64,000 nucleotides of DNA from Erigeron canadensis (Eukaryota; Streptophyta; Magnoliopsida; Asterales; Asteraceae): NCBI RefSeq assembly GCF_010389155.1, contig NC_057767.1, positions 39,283,688-39,347,687 of the forward strand, written 5' to 3'. The translations under genes were made by a program, and so were the position numbers. The notes beneath the pieces are model-generated. The model searched no databases and was not told the DNA's origin. It was given only the letters and a program-made list of their open reading frames with translations. This document shows positions 13,001 through 27,100 of this stretch, piece after piece. Numbering within the stretch: position 1 is the stretch's first letter; each line of letters begins with the position of its first letter.

Positions 13001-16000
13001 AAAAAAGGACAGCCAAACAATCCATTTAGAACCAACATGATGACCTACCTGGGCCTCGAAGCTTAAACTTGGTTTAGATGATTCAGTTTGATCGTCAACA
13101 GCAATACTTGAAGAATATAATGATTTTTCAGCTTTATTATGACTTTTTCTTTCACTAACCGAAGAAGAATTATCCTGTACCACAACTTCAACACCATCTT
13201 CAATGGACACGGAAAAACTGCTACCATTACTCAAGTATGTGTAATCCGTCAAGAGTAATGCATTCTGCATCAAGACAAAGTTACTATCAGATGTCACATA
13301 TTGGGATAAACCATCATGCCTTGCTTCAGTTTTGCAGGAGTAAGGAATCATTTTTTATATTAGCCTTGTGTTACTTCCTATTATAGTGGTATTATTTAAA
13401 CCCTTTTTCCTTAAATTCAGAATCACCAGAGTAGGAATGACATTACCTTAATCTTTACATTTACAAAACGCAGTCTTTTACCCCTTCCAATAACAATAAT
13501 AGGTCGAAATTCTGAGGATTGTGACTGCTCAAGATCCTCATTCAAAATGATAGTTTTCCCGCATCCATCATAAGTAAATTCACCAACTCCGGCAGCATCC
13601 ACTACCAGCTGTCGATTTGGTGACAGATTTACCTCATCTTCTGTTTGTTTGTATAGTGCACCAGATAAAACTATTGTGTCAGTTTTACTGATTGGATCAT
13701 TCTTAGGATCCATCAACTCCTCCTTGCCAGTTATTGCTCCCAAAGATGGCACAAAAAACTCCCCAACTGCAAGAAGAAAATCTGGAACAACAAGAACTCG
13801 AGGCAGCTGAATCCGAACCACAAATAATTGAGATGATGAGCGCCATCTGAGATCCATCAATAGCATGGTTGAGTGAGGTGCTTCCACGTTGGACATTGTT
13901 ACAGCTCTTAATAGTCCACCTTTACTAGAAGCCAATTTAAGGACATCAGTACTTGTCCCAAGCATTAGGCGCATTTCAGGTCTGGTATCAGGACGGACGT
14001 CCAATATAGAAAATCGAGGAATTGTGACATAGAGATCCATTTCCGAAAAAGATGTCATTCTGTACGAGACCCACATACCCTCGAGCTGACACAAGAATCA
14101 ACATCTTATTAAAAAAAATACAATATGCAAAAGCATGTCTGGTGATGTCTTTTTGTTTACTTACAGTTATATTTGCTAAAGGTAAATCCTCTTGGATGCC
14201 ATTGCACAGCTCAAGTAATGCATAATCAAGCTGAATTGCCATTATGTTAACAGTGCGTGACAAGAAAACTTGACTAGTCATGTTAACCTTATCAGCCAAA
14301 AGACGTATTGTATCCGTTGAACCAGCATTGGTATCACGAAAATTAGGAGGGAGAGTAGGTTCTTCAGTCATGTTCATAGTCACACAGCTACTAATAACAC
14401 TATATTCCTTGTCAGACACAACAGCATGCAATGAGCCTATCTGTTCCAAGGGTAGAGTAATATTAGGTTATTTGATCATATTAATACAAAAAACAGAATA
14501 CAGAAGCCAATAGATTCAGTTTTCCTGAATCCTAATTATAGAAAAGTCAGCCTTAAAGTCAATAAGAATGTGTAACAAGAGGTTATACCATTTAAATGAA
14601 ATGTCCCAAGGCAAGTAAACATTGATAGTAGTAACATATTTCAGAATTGAAGATAGTTTAATAATGTCCTATGTTAAGAATGATATTAAGAACATTCCAA
14701 TTATTAATGATCATGGGTTAGTCATGTAACATTTAGATTAATTTGGAGTATGATCTAACAGAAAATTCTTCCCTTCATCAAACATCACCAAGCATCTTCT
14801 GGAGTAAAGGGTTTCGGTAATGTTGGAATTCAATAAAGTTATCAGACAGTGAGCACCATTCATCATTACGCTTTGAGAAACATACGTTATGAATGAAATG
14901 TGAACTTAGATTAACTTTCGCCCATTACCAAACCACGAAAGATATAGAAGCATAAAAATGATGTCACTTTGACATGTGTACACTTTTATAAGAAGTAGAA
15001 CGATATTGGCTAAAGTTTTAAAATTGCAAACACTAACCAACCATAGCTTTTCCTAAGCATATTGTTGGATAAAGGAGCAAGCAAAGCCAGTAAAAAAGTT
15101 GTAAAATGTTTGATAGCACAGACCTTCACTTCCAAGGCAAAATTTGGAACTTTGCGAAAAATATCTCTTAAACTGCGCCTGACAAAGATATGAATTTCAC
15201 GGCCTTCACGTATCATTGGTTTCCCTGGCAGACCATTCGCTCCAACAGCCATATTGATTCCTAAGATCTGCAGCAGTATCCAACCATACTTCAGTAGTGG
15301 TACACATGGGGAAAAGGACGGGGGGTGGGGATCCAAGAAAGTACCTGTGCATGAAGAATGTCAAGGTGGACAGCTGATGGATCATCCACAGGTCCATGCC
15401 AACTAACTTCATTCGTCACCCACAGATGGCCTAAATCAAGTTGCAGGAAACTGCATACACGGTACAAAACTATCAACAAAGGAACAATCCAACAGCAAAA
15501 ATACTATTGCTGTCCCAGACTAGAACACAATTAAAAATGGACAAATCTATGCACATCGAAGTGCATTGGGAACTTTTCAAATCGACAAAAAACAAATATT
15601 TGCTAGAAATATATAGTCATAAAAAAAGGAAGTATTGCAGAGTAGCAAAGATTTTATTGATCTAACATGGCCAATAACTCAGTGACTCAATGTTAAGAGA
15701 ACAAAATATCCTAGCAGGACAGATACAAAAGAGAGTAATTAAATAACGTAGTTCACTGAAGTGGTGTACATGCTGGCAAGTCAAGTACCAAAACATAAAT
15801 AGTTCGTATAAACCAATGGATTTATATAGCTTAAGATATTGAGATCAATAGAGGTAAGCAATAAAGACTTGAAATTTATGAACGTAATCGGTCCAGATTC
15901 ATTGTCCTAGCGATCCGTAATGTTCCAAATTCAGCAATATCATCATCAAACAATGTGCTTCTGAATGAAACATGGATTAATATAAGTACTAACTCGTCGC

Positions 16001-18085
16001 TTGAAGAGTTCCGTGGTACCACTATTATTGGAGTCTCCAACGAAAGGTCCAACTTCAGTGCGGCAGATCCATCCATCTCATACTTCTGAATCAACCATTC
16101 AAAGCCTCCAACTTTATCGACAAACTTGATCGCTTCTTCTGTATTGGGAGCTGCCAGTCCCACAAAATATGCAGAGATCTGTAACATAAAACTCAATAAA
16201 ATTACAGTATTCCTTGACTACAAACACTACCAAGGCACCATCTTTTAGGAAATCTGAATAGCAGACAGTAACTAATAATGTCATATGAGAACAAAGATCT
16301 CTAAAAAGGTTTGGACTTCAGAGAAAGTTCAAGCTAACCTCTTGAATGAACCTGTTGAGAAACACAATACGAACGGCAGAAAGTTTGCCACTCAAGCTAT
16401 AGTTATATCCTTCATAATCATCATCTTCAGGACTGTAGGACTTGAATGTGAACTGATATGTGTGAAATTAAGAGAGAGAGAGAGAGATCAGTGTGAAGTT
16501 ATAAATCAAATTAAAAACCTAGTGCATATAACATCAAGTATAAGACAGTGTACCTGGATAAGGGAATCAGCCCCCTGGTTACGTATATCACAAAGCCATC
16601 CCCAACAATGATCTGTACCAAGGGAACAATCACACAGCCTAAAGTTCCCTAGTGTACCTTCAACAGATATAGAACCGGGGTGAACCTAAGACAAGTATTA
16701 GTTAGAACATAAAATACATATCCCAAAAAATGTCCTCATATAAGTTATTCTACAAAAGCATAAAGAAGAAAGCGTACAAAGGCATCCCTATTAGAGCAAA
16801 GTTTACATTATATAACAGTGTTTGGGTATATATTATATATATATGTTCAAAAAATAAAATGAAGGCTTCACCTTAAGATCCAACATAAAAGTTTCTTGCA
16901 CAAGCATCGCAAGCTGAGAACCATCTTCTTTGTTAAGAAATACAGTGACGGTATCAATATTCATGTTTAAAAAAAATACAATTCGAGCCTTCCCGTGTCC
17001 TAATAATCCCTTAACTTTTGCTTGCACATGCTCTTCACCCTTTTCTTTCTGTAATGAGGTTTCATTCTCCTGCTCCTTCTTTGATGTACCGCTATCACTA
17101 CTTGCAGTGCCCAAATCAATGCCCAGACTAATTAAAGCAACGATAGTGGGACGGTGGCAGAAAAATTCTAACTTTGACATGCTGATGCTCATCTGGAAGT
17201 AATTTCATCAACAAAAAGAAAGGCATTACATGACAAACCATCTATCTTTTCCTTGTATCACGTTTATGATTATTATCAGTGCCATAATCATTTACCTGAG
17301 TATCTATACCATCATAATCAGGAGATTGAGGAGTTCGTTTCAAGAAGGTAAGTGATATAAAATCAGAGTCATCAATGCCTTCTGCCTCATAGAATATATC
17401 TCCAGAATTACCTCTTCGTTTTACTTGATCTTTATCATGAATCAAAGCTTCCACAGATTCAGGCAATGACATGAAATCTGTCAAGGCATCTGTGAAAGCA
17501 TCATCCTCCTCGGCCAAGCTTACTAATACCTCTTCCACCTGTTGATTTACAATACCTTTGGGATCAAGAGAGCGGTGGTTCTCCAGAACAGAGCAAGCTA
17601 AATATTGTGGACCTGTCGAAGAACTCTGGAGTTCATCTTTAATTTTCAACAAGTGCAGATTCACCCTGACCGTCAAATCCCCTTCACAAGATGCAACATA
17701 TACCTGCAAAATACAGTAGCACTAAATGAACATCGACTACATCCATTAATATGATACAACAATCCAATCTAAAATCATATGCACTATAAAATCACACCAT
17801 CATCAGCTGCCAATGAAATAAACAATAATAACCCATTAAAAAAAAACAGGAAGGAGCTCATTTTAGGTTTCTGATTACCAAACGTGCCCTCAAAAGAGAA
17901 AAAGATAAATCTATGGGGGAAGGGAATATGAGGCTGTTAGACACCTAAGTTGGGTGAAAAACCCCTCACATACCTTTTTTTAACCATAAAAATCATGGGG
18001 GGCCAAACATTTATTCAAAATATTAAAATATTGGTATGTGAGGGGTTTTTCACCCAAGTTGGGTGCATAACAGCCCCATACTCAC

Positions 18086-18121
<36 letters not shown>

Positions 18122-21100
18122 ATATATATATACTATAATGCTATTATGTATATCACTTAAAGCTTATTAATAATAGAAACACAAGACAGAGCATGCAAAC
18201 CTTTCCTCCAACAGCAAGAACCTCAAGAATCTGAACCTCCTCAACCTCATGCACCTCATTTTCAACCTGAAACATAGAACAACCTTTGTATATCAGTCTC
18301 ACTAACAAATATCATACTAGAATACTTCTTGAACACTTAGTACACTATAAAAACATCACACCTTCCCATATATCAGTAACTTTGTTTCCACCAATGATCC
18401 ATTAACAATAACATCAGCTATCTTCGTATTAATAGAGCGAGGTTCTGAAGGTTCTATGACAAGATCACCTTGCTGTCCAAGTATATCAACCGATGAAGTA
18501 GCCTACACCATTTACATTAAAAGATCATAGCTTGTAGCTAAGTGAAGATGAAGCTATTAAAGTGGATAAACTCTACTCAAACTTTAATATCATACAGATG
18601 CTCGGTAGGTTGCTTGTACAAGTCCTCTCCACCAACTAGCCTTTTCCTTCTCGTCCCGGAACTTTACAACCAACGTACTAGAAGACTCTAGAGCCTTTAA
18701 GTAGTAGCATCGTATAACACCAAGAAACAATAGAGGATTAGCACCATATTGCCAAAAGTATTTATAAAACACCAGTAACCTTTTTCTAATGTATTTGGTG
18801 ATCAAAGTCACATCGTGAATGATGCACCTTTAGGCTATCATTGTAAAGATATAATATAATAAATAAGACTCCCTGATCCTAAAAAAGCTGTCCAATTTCA
18901 GAATATGAAAGCCACTGAAACAGAATTATATTGGATGGCACACACCTAAATATATACTACTCCCTCTTCCTAGATAAACACATCCTATCATATGATCACA
19001 AACTGGAACGCGGAAAGATTGTAAAAAGGTTTCTATCCCTAGAAGGGAATATTAATCTTAGATCTCATTTAGTTGCCTCAGAATTTAGTTGCTGGTAATC
19101 TAAATTTATCTGTTCATTCGATAAAATAGACTTGGATATTTTCCATAATCGACACAATTGCTAACTAGCTCTCTAGGCAATGAAGAAAAAAGAACATATC
19201 ACAAATCTCATACCTTCTGCATATCCATGCCTCTTATACAGACAGCAATACAGGATGAAGAACCACCAACATTGTTCGAGGGTACTTCATAAACTTGCTT
19301 ACCAGCCATGCTGCAGCATTTCGGTTCAAAAAATATAAGTCGACATACTTGAGAGCCTTTTCTAAAAAAGGCATTCACTAAATCTGACCAAACATAAGTT
19401 ATAAATTTATTTAACAAAAAGAGCAGCAGCAATACTCAAAATAGAGAAGAAAAACATGTGCACCTTGAGCACCGCTGATAGTTCTGGGATGATTGGGATT
19501 CCAATATATAAAGATACAGTCCAGACAAGACAATATACGAGGGCTGCCATGAAGCAACTGAATAGCCGATCCCCTGAACAGAAAAAAACTAATTAAGGAT
19601 GAAAAATACACATATTTGTATGCATATGTTAACTTTCTGAAAGCTTACATACCCTCCAAACAAGTATTTGAACCTCAGTCGCAAGATCAGGGGAACTCCA
19701 CGGGGCATGTTCGGCTTGATAATCTTCTACAAGCTTCGTACCACTTTCTATAGTACCAGAAAGTATACTCAAGAGTTCCATAAGCCGGCTAAATCTGGAA
19801 GGTGAAAGGTGAATGCCGAGGGTAGGAACTTGAACAGAAACACGAGTTGACGGGTGAGACGGATGAGGTACTTTAATCTTCAGTTAACAGGTAAAGAAAC
19901 CTTTATAAGATAGTGCATCGCAGGTGCATAAACTTAGAAAAACAAGCTTAAGGTAATTTTACCTGATCAACGATAACAACAATCCCACACCTATCAACGA
20001 GAGAATATGCCGAAAGCTGGCTACCCTGACTCAGAGATTCCCGGTCACGTGTCTGAAGATCAGAACTACCGTCTGTAAAAAAGGCAGCTATATCTCTTCC
20101 AGAAATACAAAAGCGAGAATATAAGTTTTGTCCTTGATTATCAGGTTGGTCCTCCTGCAAAACAGTGTGTTTAGTACATTGAGTAAATAACAATATACAA
20201 AATACAACTGATGTTACATACCTCTGTTTTCAATGTAAAATTACCGAAGTCCAAAAGAAAATGGCTATCATGTTCTGAAGATGGACTTGTCCTTATAGGA
20301 ACTCTAATTTTTGGAGCATCAAGATCAATATCAAGAGCAAATCTGCAAGATCGAGGACATGATACAAGTAAGAAATGTTACAAGCTTTATCATAATGTAT
20401 ATTATAGGAGAAGACACGATATAGCAAGCCAGGTCAGTTCTAAATTAAAACAAAAAGCATAAACCTTCAAATAAACATTCAACGTATTAATAAGCACTAA
20501 AATCACAATGATGCCAATCTGCCATTTATATTATATGTACAAGACATGCAATAAAAGAAGTTTTTATCTAAAAGATTTTGCAAAGGTCAACCATTATGAA
20601 TCTAATTGACTATTGTATGTCACTTTGAAGTTTAAAGCTCAATTAGAATATTGTCCCACAGACAACCCTATCTTTATCTTTACTCCTTTATAAAACAAAC
20701 TACTCCTCACTTTTAACTTTTCTATCTTTAAAATACGCAAAATACCCTTATTAACATAATTAACATTATCCATCCTCTTATTTAATACCTAATATACCTT
20801 TAATGAAATTAATTTACAATATCTACCCCTTAAATCTTATAATTCCTAAAAAAACTACACTACCTTTTTACATCAATAATCTACACTACGTCGCCACGAC
20901 CATCACGCCGTCTATATCATTGCCGCCGCATTGCGCGGGTATTCGTCTAGTTAGACATACATTAAGTTTCCATATATTAGTTTCCTTGCATTAGTTTAGG
21001 CCACTCTAAAAATATAGCCTCTTGTAATCCTTATAATCATAATTCAATATACTCGTAATAATCTACAATGTTAGTTATGGTATCAGAGCCATAAATCCGG

Positions 21101-24100
21101 ACAAACAATCCGGCCAAAAATTCCGATAAAAAAAATGCCTAAATATATTCACCATCTGTTTAACTACAATTAATCCTCTAGATCTTCGAATCACACAACA
21201 TCTCCGCAGACATTAGTTTCAAAATTCAAGTCTAAAAAACCCAACCAAATTTCACCGCTGCCAGAGCCGCCACGCGCTTTCACGCTATTTCACCCTTTTT
21301 GCGGCGTGTTAAGAGTTTATAGTGTTTCTTTATACACAGATCCGACTCTACAACAAACATAACATGGATTTTGAGTCCATTACTTGTATTTTATTGGGGT
21401 ATAGCACCTCTCAAGTCTCATCATGGTTATAGGTGAATGGACCTTGTGTCTCAACGTATTTACATAACCAGTTATATATTTTTTTTGATTAGTTTTCCCA
21501 TCCCTTTTATACACAACCCTCTCCACCAAACACTTCCCCACCTACCACCCCCCTGTGTCTCCACTTACCGGACACCGGTTAATCTTTGGAGCCCTGTTCG
21601 TCCTGCTACAACTCCCCACACACACAACCACCAACTTCACTTATACCACCCACAACCTTAATCCAAGCAAAACAAACTAACCTCACCACAACTCCCACAC
21701 ACACACCAAATAACCAAACTGCCTAATACATCCCTCCTAACCACACAACCCAAACAGCCCAACCTCCATCCCTTGATATCATTCCCCACATTGCACTCAG
21801 CATACAAATCTACAACAAAATCCTAAACAAACCAAACCTCATAATATTTCCTTGTTTCATGCACAAGGAAACATTATGGATATGATCTTATTTTGTCACA
21901 AAAGTAATACATCCTTCAATTCCTTGAGCGCGCCGATAATTCACGATGTTACATGCTTATACTGATTTCACTTTTTCGCATAAAGCTTAAAAGCCTTTTC
22001 TAACGTTTGACTGGGCTGGTTGCCCCGATGACTATTGCTCTACCGGGGGATATGCAGTTTACCTCGGCCTTGGTTTTAAAAGGCGATAGGTGCACAAAAG
22101 CGATAGGGTCCATTTCGGAAGCACAAAGCGCAAAAGCGGCGAGCTTTTCGTACGCAAGGCGCACACTTATCAAAAAAATTATAAATTATTTATATAGTAA
22201 CTATAACACATAAAATACCAAAACACAATCCGTAGGATCCTCGTTTAAGTCCGGCTTTGATCAAATTTGGTTTTTGAAAAGAAACCCTCAAAAGATTGTT
22301 GGTGTTGTTGAGGAAAAAGAAAGAAGAGATCAATCTTGTTAAGAAAGAAGAGGTAAGAAAAAAAAAACTTTACTTACTTTACTTATAAAGAAAATCCTCG
22401 TGTACCAAAAGCTCATGCTTTTCAGTGACTGGGCTAAAAAAAAAGCCAAAAATCTAGCGCTTTTGGTACACCTTGTGCCTTGGGTACCAAAAAGCTCTAA
22501 GGCTTGCGCCTAGGTGTGCCTAGCACTTAAGCTCGGCTTAGGCGCGCTTTTTAAAACCAAGACCTCGGCTCCAACTTAATCTCATGATGCTCGCAAATAT
22601 AAAACAATCTTGAAACATCTACGGATTCTGAATACAAACCTTTGGTTGACACCGTTGTTGAACTCACTTACTTCAATCACTAATGCCGAACTCCATGTTA
22701 CTACTCAGACGGTACCAACATTATGGTGTGATAATCTAGGTGCAAAGCATGTTGAGGTAGACTGACTTTGTTCGTGAAAGGGTCGCAAGTAAACAACTCT
22801 CTGTACAAAGCAAGTTCAGGTAGATTTAAGAGGATAGTTCCCATGTTTTATACTTTTATAGTAGGTCTACCAACTTCGAACAGATTGATGCTATACTTGT
22901 GGTGGTTGCAGGTTGATTACTAATTTCTTGCCGTTAGCTCATTCTTATACAACCAAAAGTGTCGCAACAATCTTGTGCAAAGAAATTGTCCGTCTTCACG
23001 GTTACCCTGGCTCCATAGTCTCTCATCACGATGTTATGTTTCTCAGAAGAACCGTCTTGTTTGGGTCGCACTTCTCTCTAGATGAGTACAAGTTATCACC
23101 GATCAAATGCAATTTATTAATCATTGTTATAAGGCCTATCTTCACTGCTCCTAGGACTACATACTCTTATAAGGGATTCCATACTTCCACTTGCACAACT
23201 ACATTTAAGGTTATTTATATCTGTATGTAAAGGGCGACACTAACAATGCCGATTTGGAAACTCAGCTACTTACTAGAGATGTGTTAATCTTGGTAACTGA
23301 TTTGTATAATTTTTATTGTGTGAAAAGAATAACAAGGAGATTAAATAGGCAAACAATTTTCATTCTAGTCCCTCTAATATTCCCCCTCAAGCTAAGGTCG
23401 GGGAGCGACCCGTAGCTTGGATCTAAGAAGAAGAAACCGTTGTGAGGGTAGAGGCTTTATAAACACATCTGCAATTTGATCTTGTTTTCTGATGAACTGG
23501 ACAGAGAGCCTTCCGTTGAGCAACTTTCTCTCTAACAAAATGGAAATCGATCTCCACATGTTTTGTACGAGCGTGAAAGACTGGATTAGCTGAGAGATAG
23601 GTGGCACCAAGATTGTCACACCACAAGACAGGAACTGATATCATTGGAACATGAAGTTCTTTTAGGAGCGCCTCAAGCCATGTCAATTCTGTTACAGTGT
23701 CTGCTAAAGCCATGTCAATTCTTTTAGATGAACGAGAGACAATGCTTACGAGCACACCATTAAATGAGATTAGATCCAAGATAAATGGCAAATCCCCCCG
23801 TGGAGCGACGGTCATCTAGAGATCCAGCCCAATCTGCATCTGAAAATGTTGTAAGATCATGCATAGAATGACTGTAGGCATCTGTGTAGGCATGAAGAAC
23901 CGGGGCTGACTTGTGTTGTATCAGCATGACCCTAGAGGTATTGAAGAATTCATTTGACAGCACACTAATGATTAACAGTGGGGGAGTGCATGAAGGAGTG
24001 CATGAACTGACAAACTTAGTTAGCTGCAAAGGTAATATCTGGCCTTGAGAGAGTTACATATTGAAGAGCACCAACATTTTGGCGAAACTTAACCGGATTG

Positions 24101-27100
24101 TCATACGAAGCACTATCATCAGGTGCCAAATTAGTGTTTGTGGCCATAGGAGAATCAATGGGCTTTGACTGGGAGAGCCCTGCCTTGTGAATGATCTCTG
24201 TTATGTACTTCCGTTGAGAAAGAAGAAGATCTTTGCCTCTAGAAACCACCTCAATGCCCAAAAAATAAGATAAATGACCCATGTCTTGGATGGCAAAAGT
24301 GAGGCTGAGTTGTTTAATGATGTTATCAAGAAGGCTGGTATTGTTACTTGTGATGATGATGTCATCGACATAAACAAGCATGTATAAAAGATTCCCATGT
24401 TTAGAGTAGATAAACAAAGATGGACCCAGGAAAACCGAGATCCAACAAAGCTCTAGAAAGACGATGAAACCAAGCCCGGGGAGCTTGCTTGAGTCCGTAC
24501 AAAGACTTGTGGAGCAAACACAAATGATTTGGCTCGTTCGGATCAATAAACCCTTGAGGTTGTCTCAAGTATATGGTCTCCTTTAGATCACCATGCAAGA
24601 AGGCATTGTGAACATCAAGTTGGCGAAGAGGCTAATGGGAGTGACAGAAAGTGAAAGAACTACTTGAACAGTGGTGGATTTGACAACTGGACTAAATGTC
24701 TCATGATAATCAATGCGAGGCTCTTGATTGAACCCTTTTGCAACCAGGCGAGCTTTGTAACGCTTGACATTCCCATTTTCATCGCGTTTCAACCGGCACA
24801 CCCACTTACAATCAACAACATTAGCATTAGGAACAGGTGGCACTAGAGTCCATGTATCGTTTCTCATTAAGGGCACTAGAGTCCATGTATCGTTTCTCAT
24901 TAAGGCTGTGTATTCCTCAGTCATGGCGGCACGCCAATGGGGACTTTTGTTGGCTACACTAAAGGTGGAAGGTTTGGTGTTAGAAGGATTAGTAGCAACA
25001 TGGAAGGCTGAGGCATTGTATGGAGTTCATTGTTTGGGGTTAGGTCTAAAATTTGGAGGTCGGGAACGTACGAGGTGCTATGTGTTCATGTGTGGAAGAG
25101 GTGGTAGAAGGTGGTTCGTTTTGGCGTTGAGCATAGGTGAAACGGAGTGGTGGAATAGGTAGGTTAAGGTCATTGTGGGGCTATTGGTGGCGGGTCTATT
25201 TGTGTACCAGATTGAGGAAGCGGAGAGTCGGATTGATTACTTTGAGTTGTAGAGGAAACCAGTCGTGGGCTGTTGGTTTTGGTTTCAGGTGAATTTGGAA
25301 AGGATGGAGGTGTAGGAGTAGAAGGATGGAGGTGTTGGATTCGATTGGAGCAGAAGAGGGGTAGGAAGAAAAGCAGGGGTCAGGAGATGATGTGAAAGAG
25401 GTGTTTTGGCATTTTTGTAGGTAGGGAAAATAGGCTCATTAAATCGGACATGACGAGCAACATATAGGCGATTAGTGGTAGGATGACATTGATAGCCATA
25501 GTGAGAAGGACTATACCCGAGAAAGATACAAGGTAGGGAACGTAAATCCATTTTGTGTGGATTGTATGGGCGTAGGTAAGGGAAGCATTGGCACCCAAAA
25601 ACACGCAAGAAAGATAAATCAGGTTTGCGGCGTAGAAGGTGTTCAAAAGGAGAAATGTGTTTGGAGGTACGAGAAGGCATACGTTTAATTAAAAAGGTGG
25701 CACTTTCAAACGCAAAGTTCCAAAACGCATTGGAACACCAGATTGTGCAAGGAGGGTAAGGCCGGTTTCAACCACATGGCGGTGGCGTCTTTCTACAAAC
25801 CCATTTTGTTCACTCGTGTGAGGGCAAGAAAGACGATGTATAATTCCAAGATTTTTGAAAAACGGTGATAGGTTACGAAATTCCCCACCCCAATCAGTTT
25901 GTACAGATTTAAGTTTGGTGGTAAATTGTCGTTCAGCCATAATGTGGAATTGTTTGAAGGTGGAAAAGACATCAGACTTCTGTTTTAATGGGAAAAGCCA
26001 CATGTATCTAGTGTAATAATCAACACAAAGAAGAAAATAACGATGACCATAGAAAGATGGAACGGGAGCAGGGCCCCAAACATCACAAAAGACCAATTCT
26101 AAAACATGAGAACTTTTATAATCGGAAAGAGATAAACTGGTTTTTGTTGATTTGCCCATAGAGCATGAATTACAAAAAGAAAAAACAGATTTATTTGTAA
26201 TAGGTAAACAATACTTGGAAATCATAGACCGTAAAAGTTGCTGATGAAGGTGCCCAAGTCTTTGATGCCAAGTAGCAAGGGAAGCATGAACAGAAGAAAA
26301 GGCAACATGGTGAAAGAGTAGAGACCGTCTTTACTTGGACCAGTGAGGAGGGTAGTTCGGGTAACCGCATCCTTTACACAAAAAAAGGAAGTGTAATTCA
26401 AAAAATACATTGTTGTCATGACAGAATCGTTGAACAGGTGGAACATGAAGAATATTGTTAATCGAAAGAGTTTTATTAGGGGAGGTAAATAAGGTGGAAG
26501 CAATATGTAATATGGGTAAACCTTTGCCATTGCCAACATGAAGTGTATCCGTACTGTAATAGGGTTCAGAGGTGTCAAAGCCAGCGAGATCAGATACCAG
26601 ATGACTATTAGCACCAGTATCTGGCAGCCAAGATCATGATGCTTGTGAGCGATAATCAGTAAAGTTTGCTTGTGGAGGCTACCTTCGTGAGCGAATAGTA
26701 GATGGGTTTCGATTAGGACAATCTCAAGGAACATGTCCAATCCCACACCTGTGGCAAGAGCCATAGACTATGTTCTGGTTAGATGCCCAAGAAAATCTAG
26801 GATTGTTACCTGTAGAGCTGGTGTTCCGATTATTGTGATTATTGTTGTTGTAAAATTGATGATTGTTATTGTAGTTTCCACGACCACGACGATTGGAAGA
26901 GCCACGATCACGACTCGGTGGTCCTCGAGTGGTATAAAAAGCCTGATTAGCCTGTTGTGCGGGTTGAACATTAAACCCCAACTGTGTCATAAGCTGCTGA
27001 AGTGATTGAATGGTTTCTGCTGAAAGTTGTAAACCTGTAGAAGATGTAGAATCACGGCTGTTAGTGGCCGTGAAGGCCTGGGCACCAGAAACAGGAACAT

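Noticed and set aside
24764..25162. 132-codon plus-strand frame
   Set aside because: Antisense of copia RT; no domain of its own.
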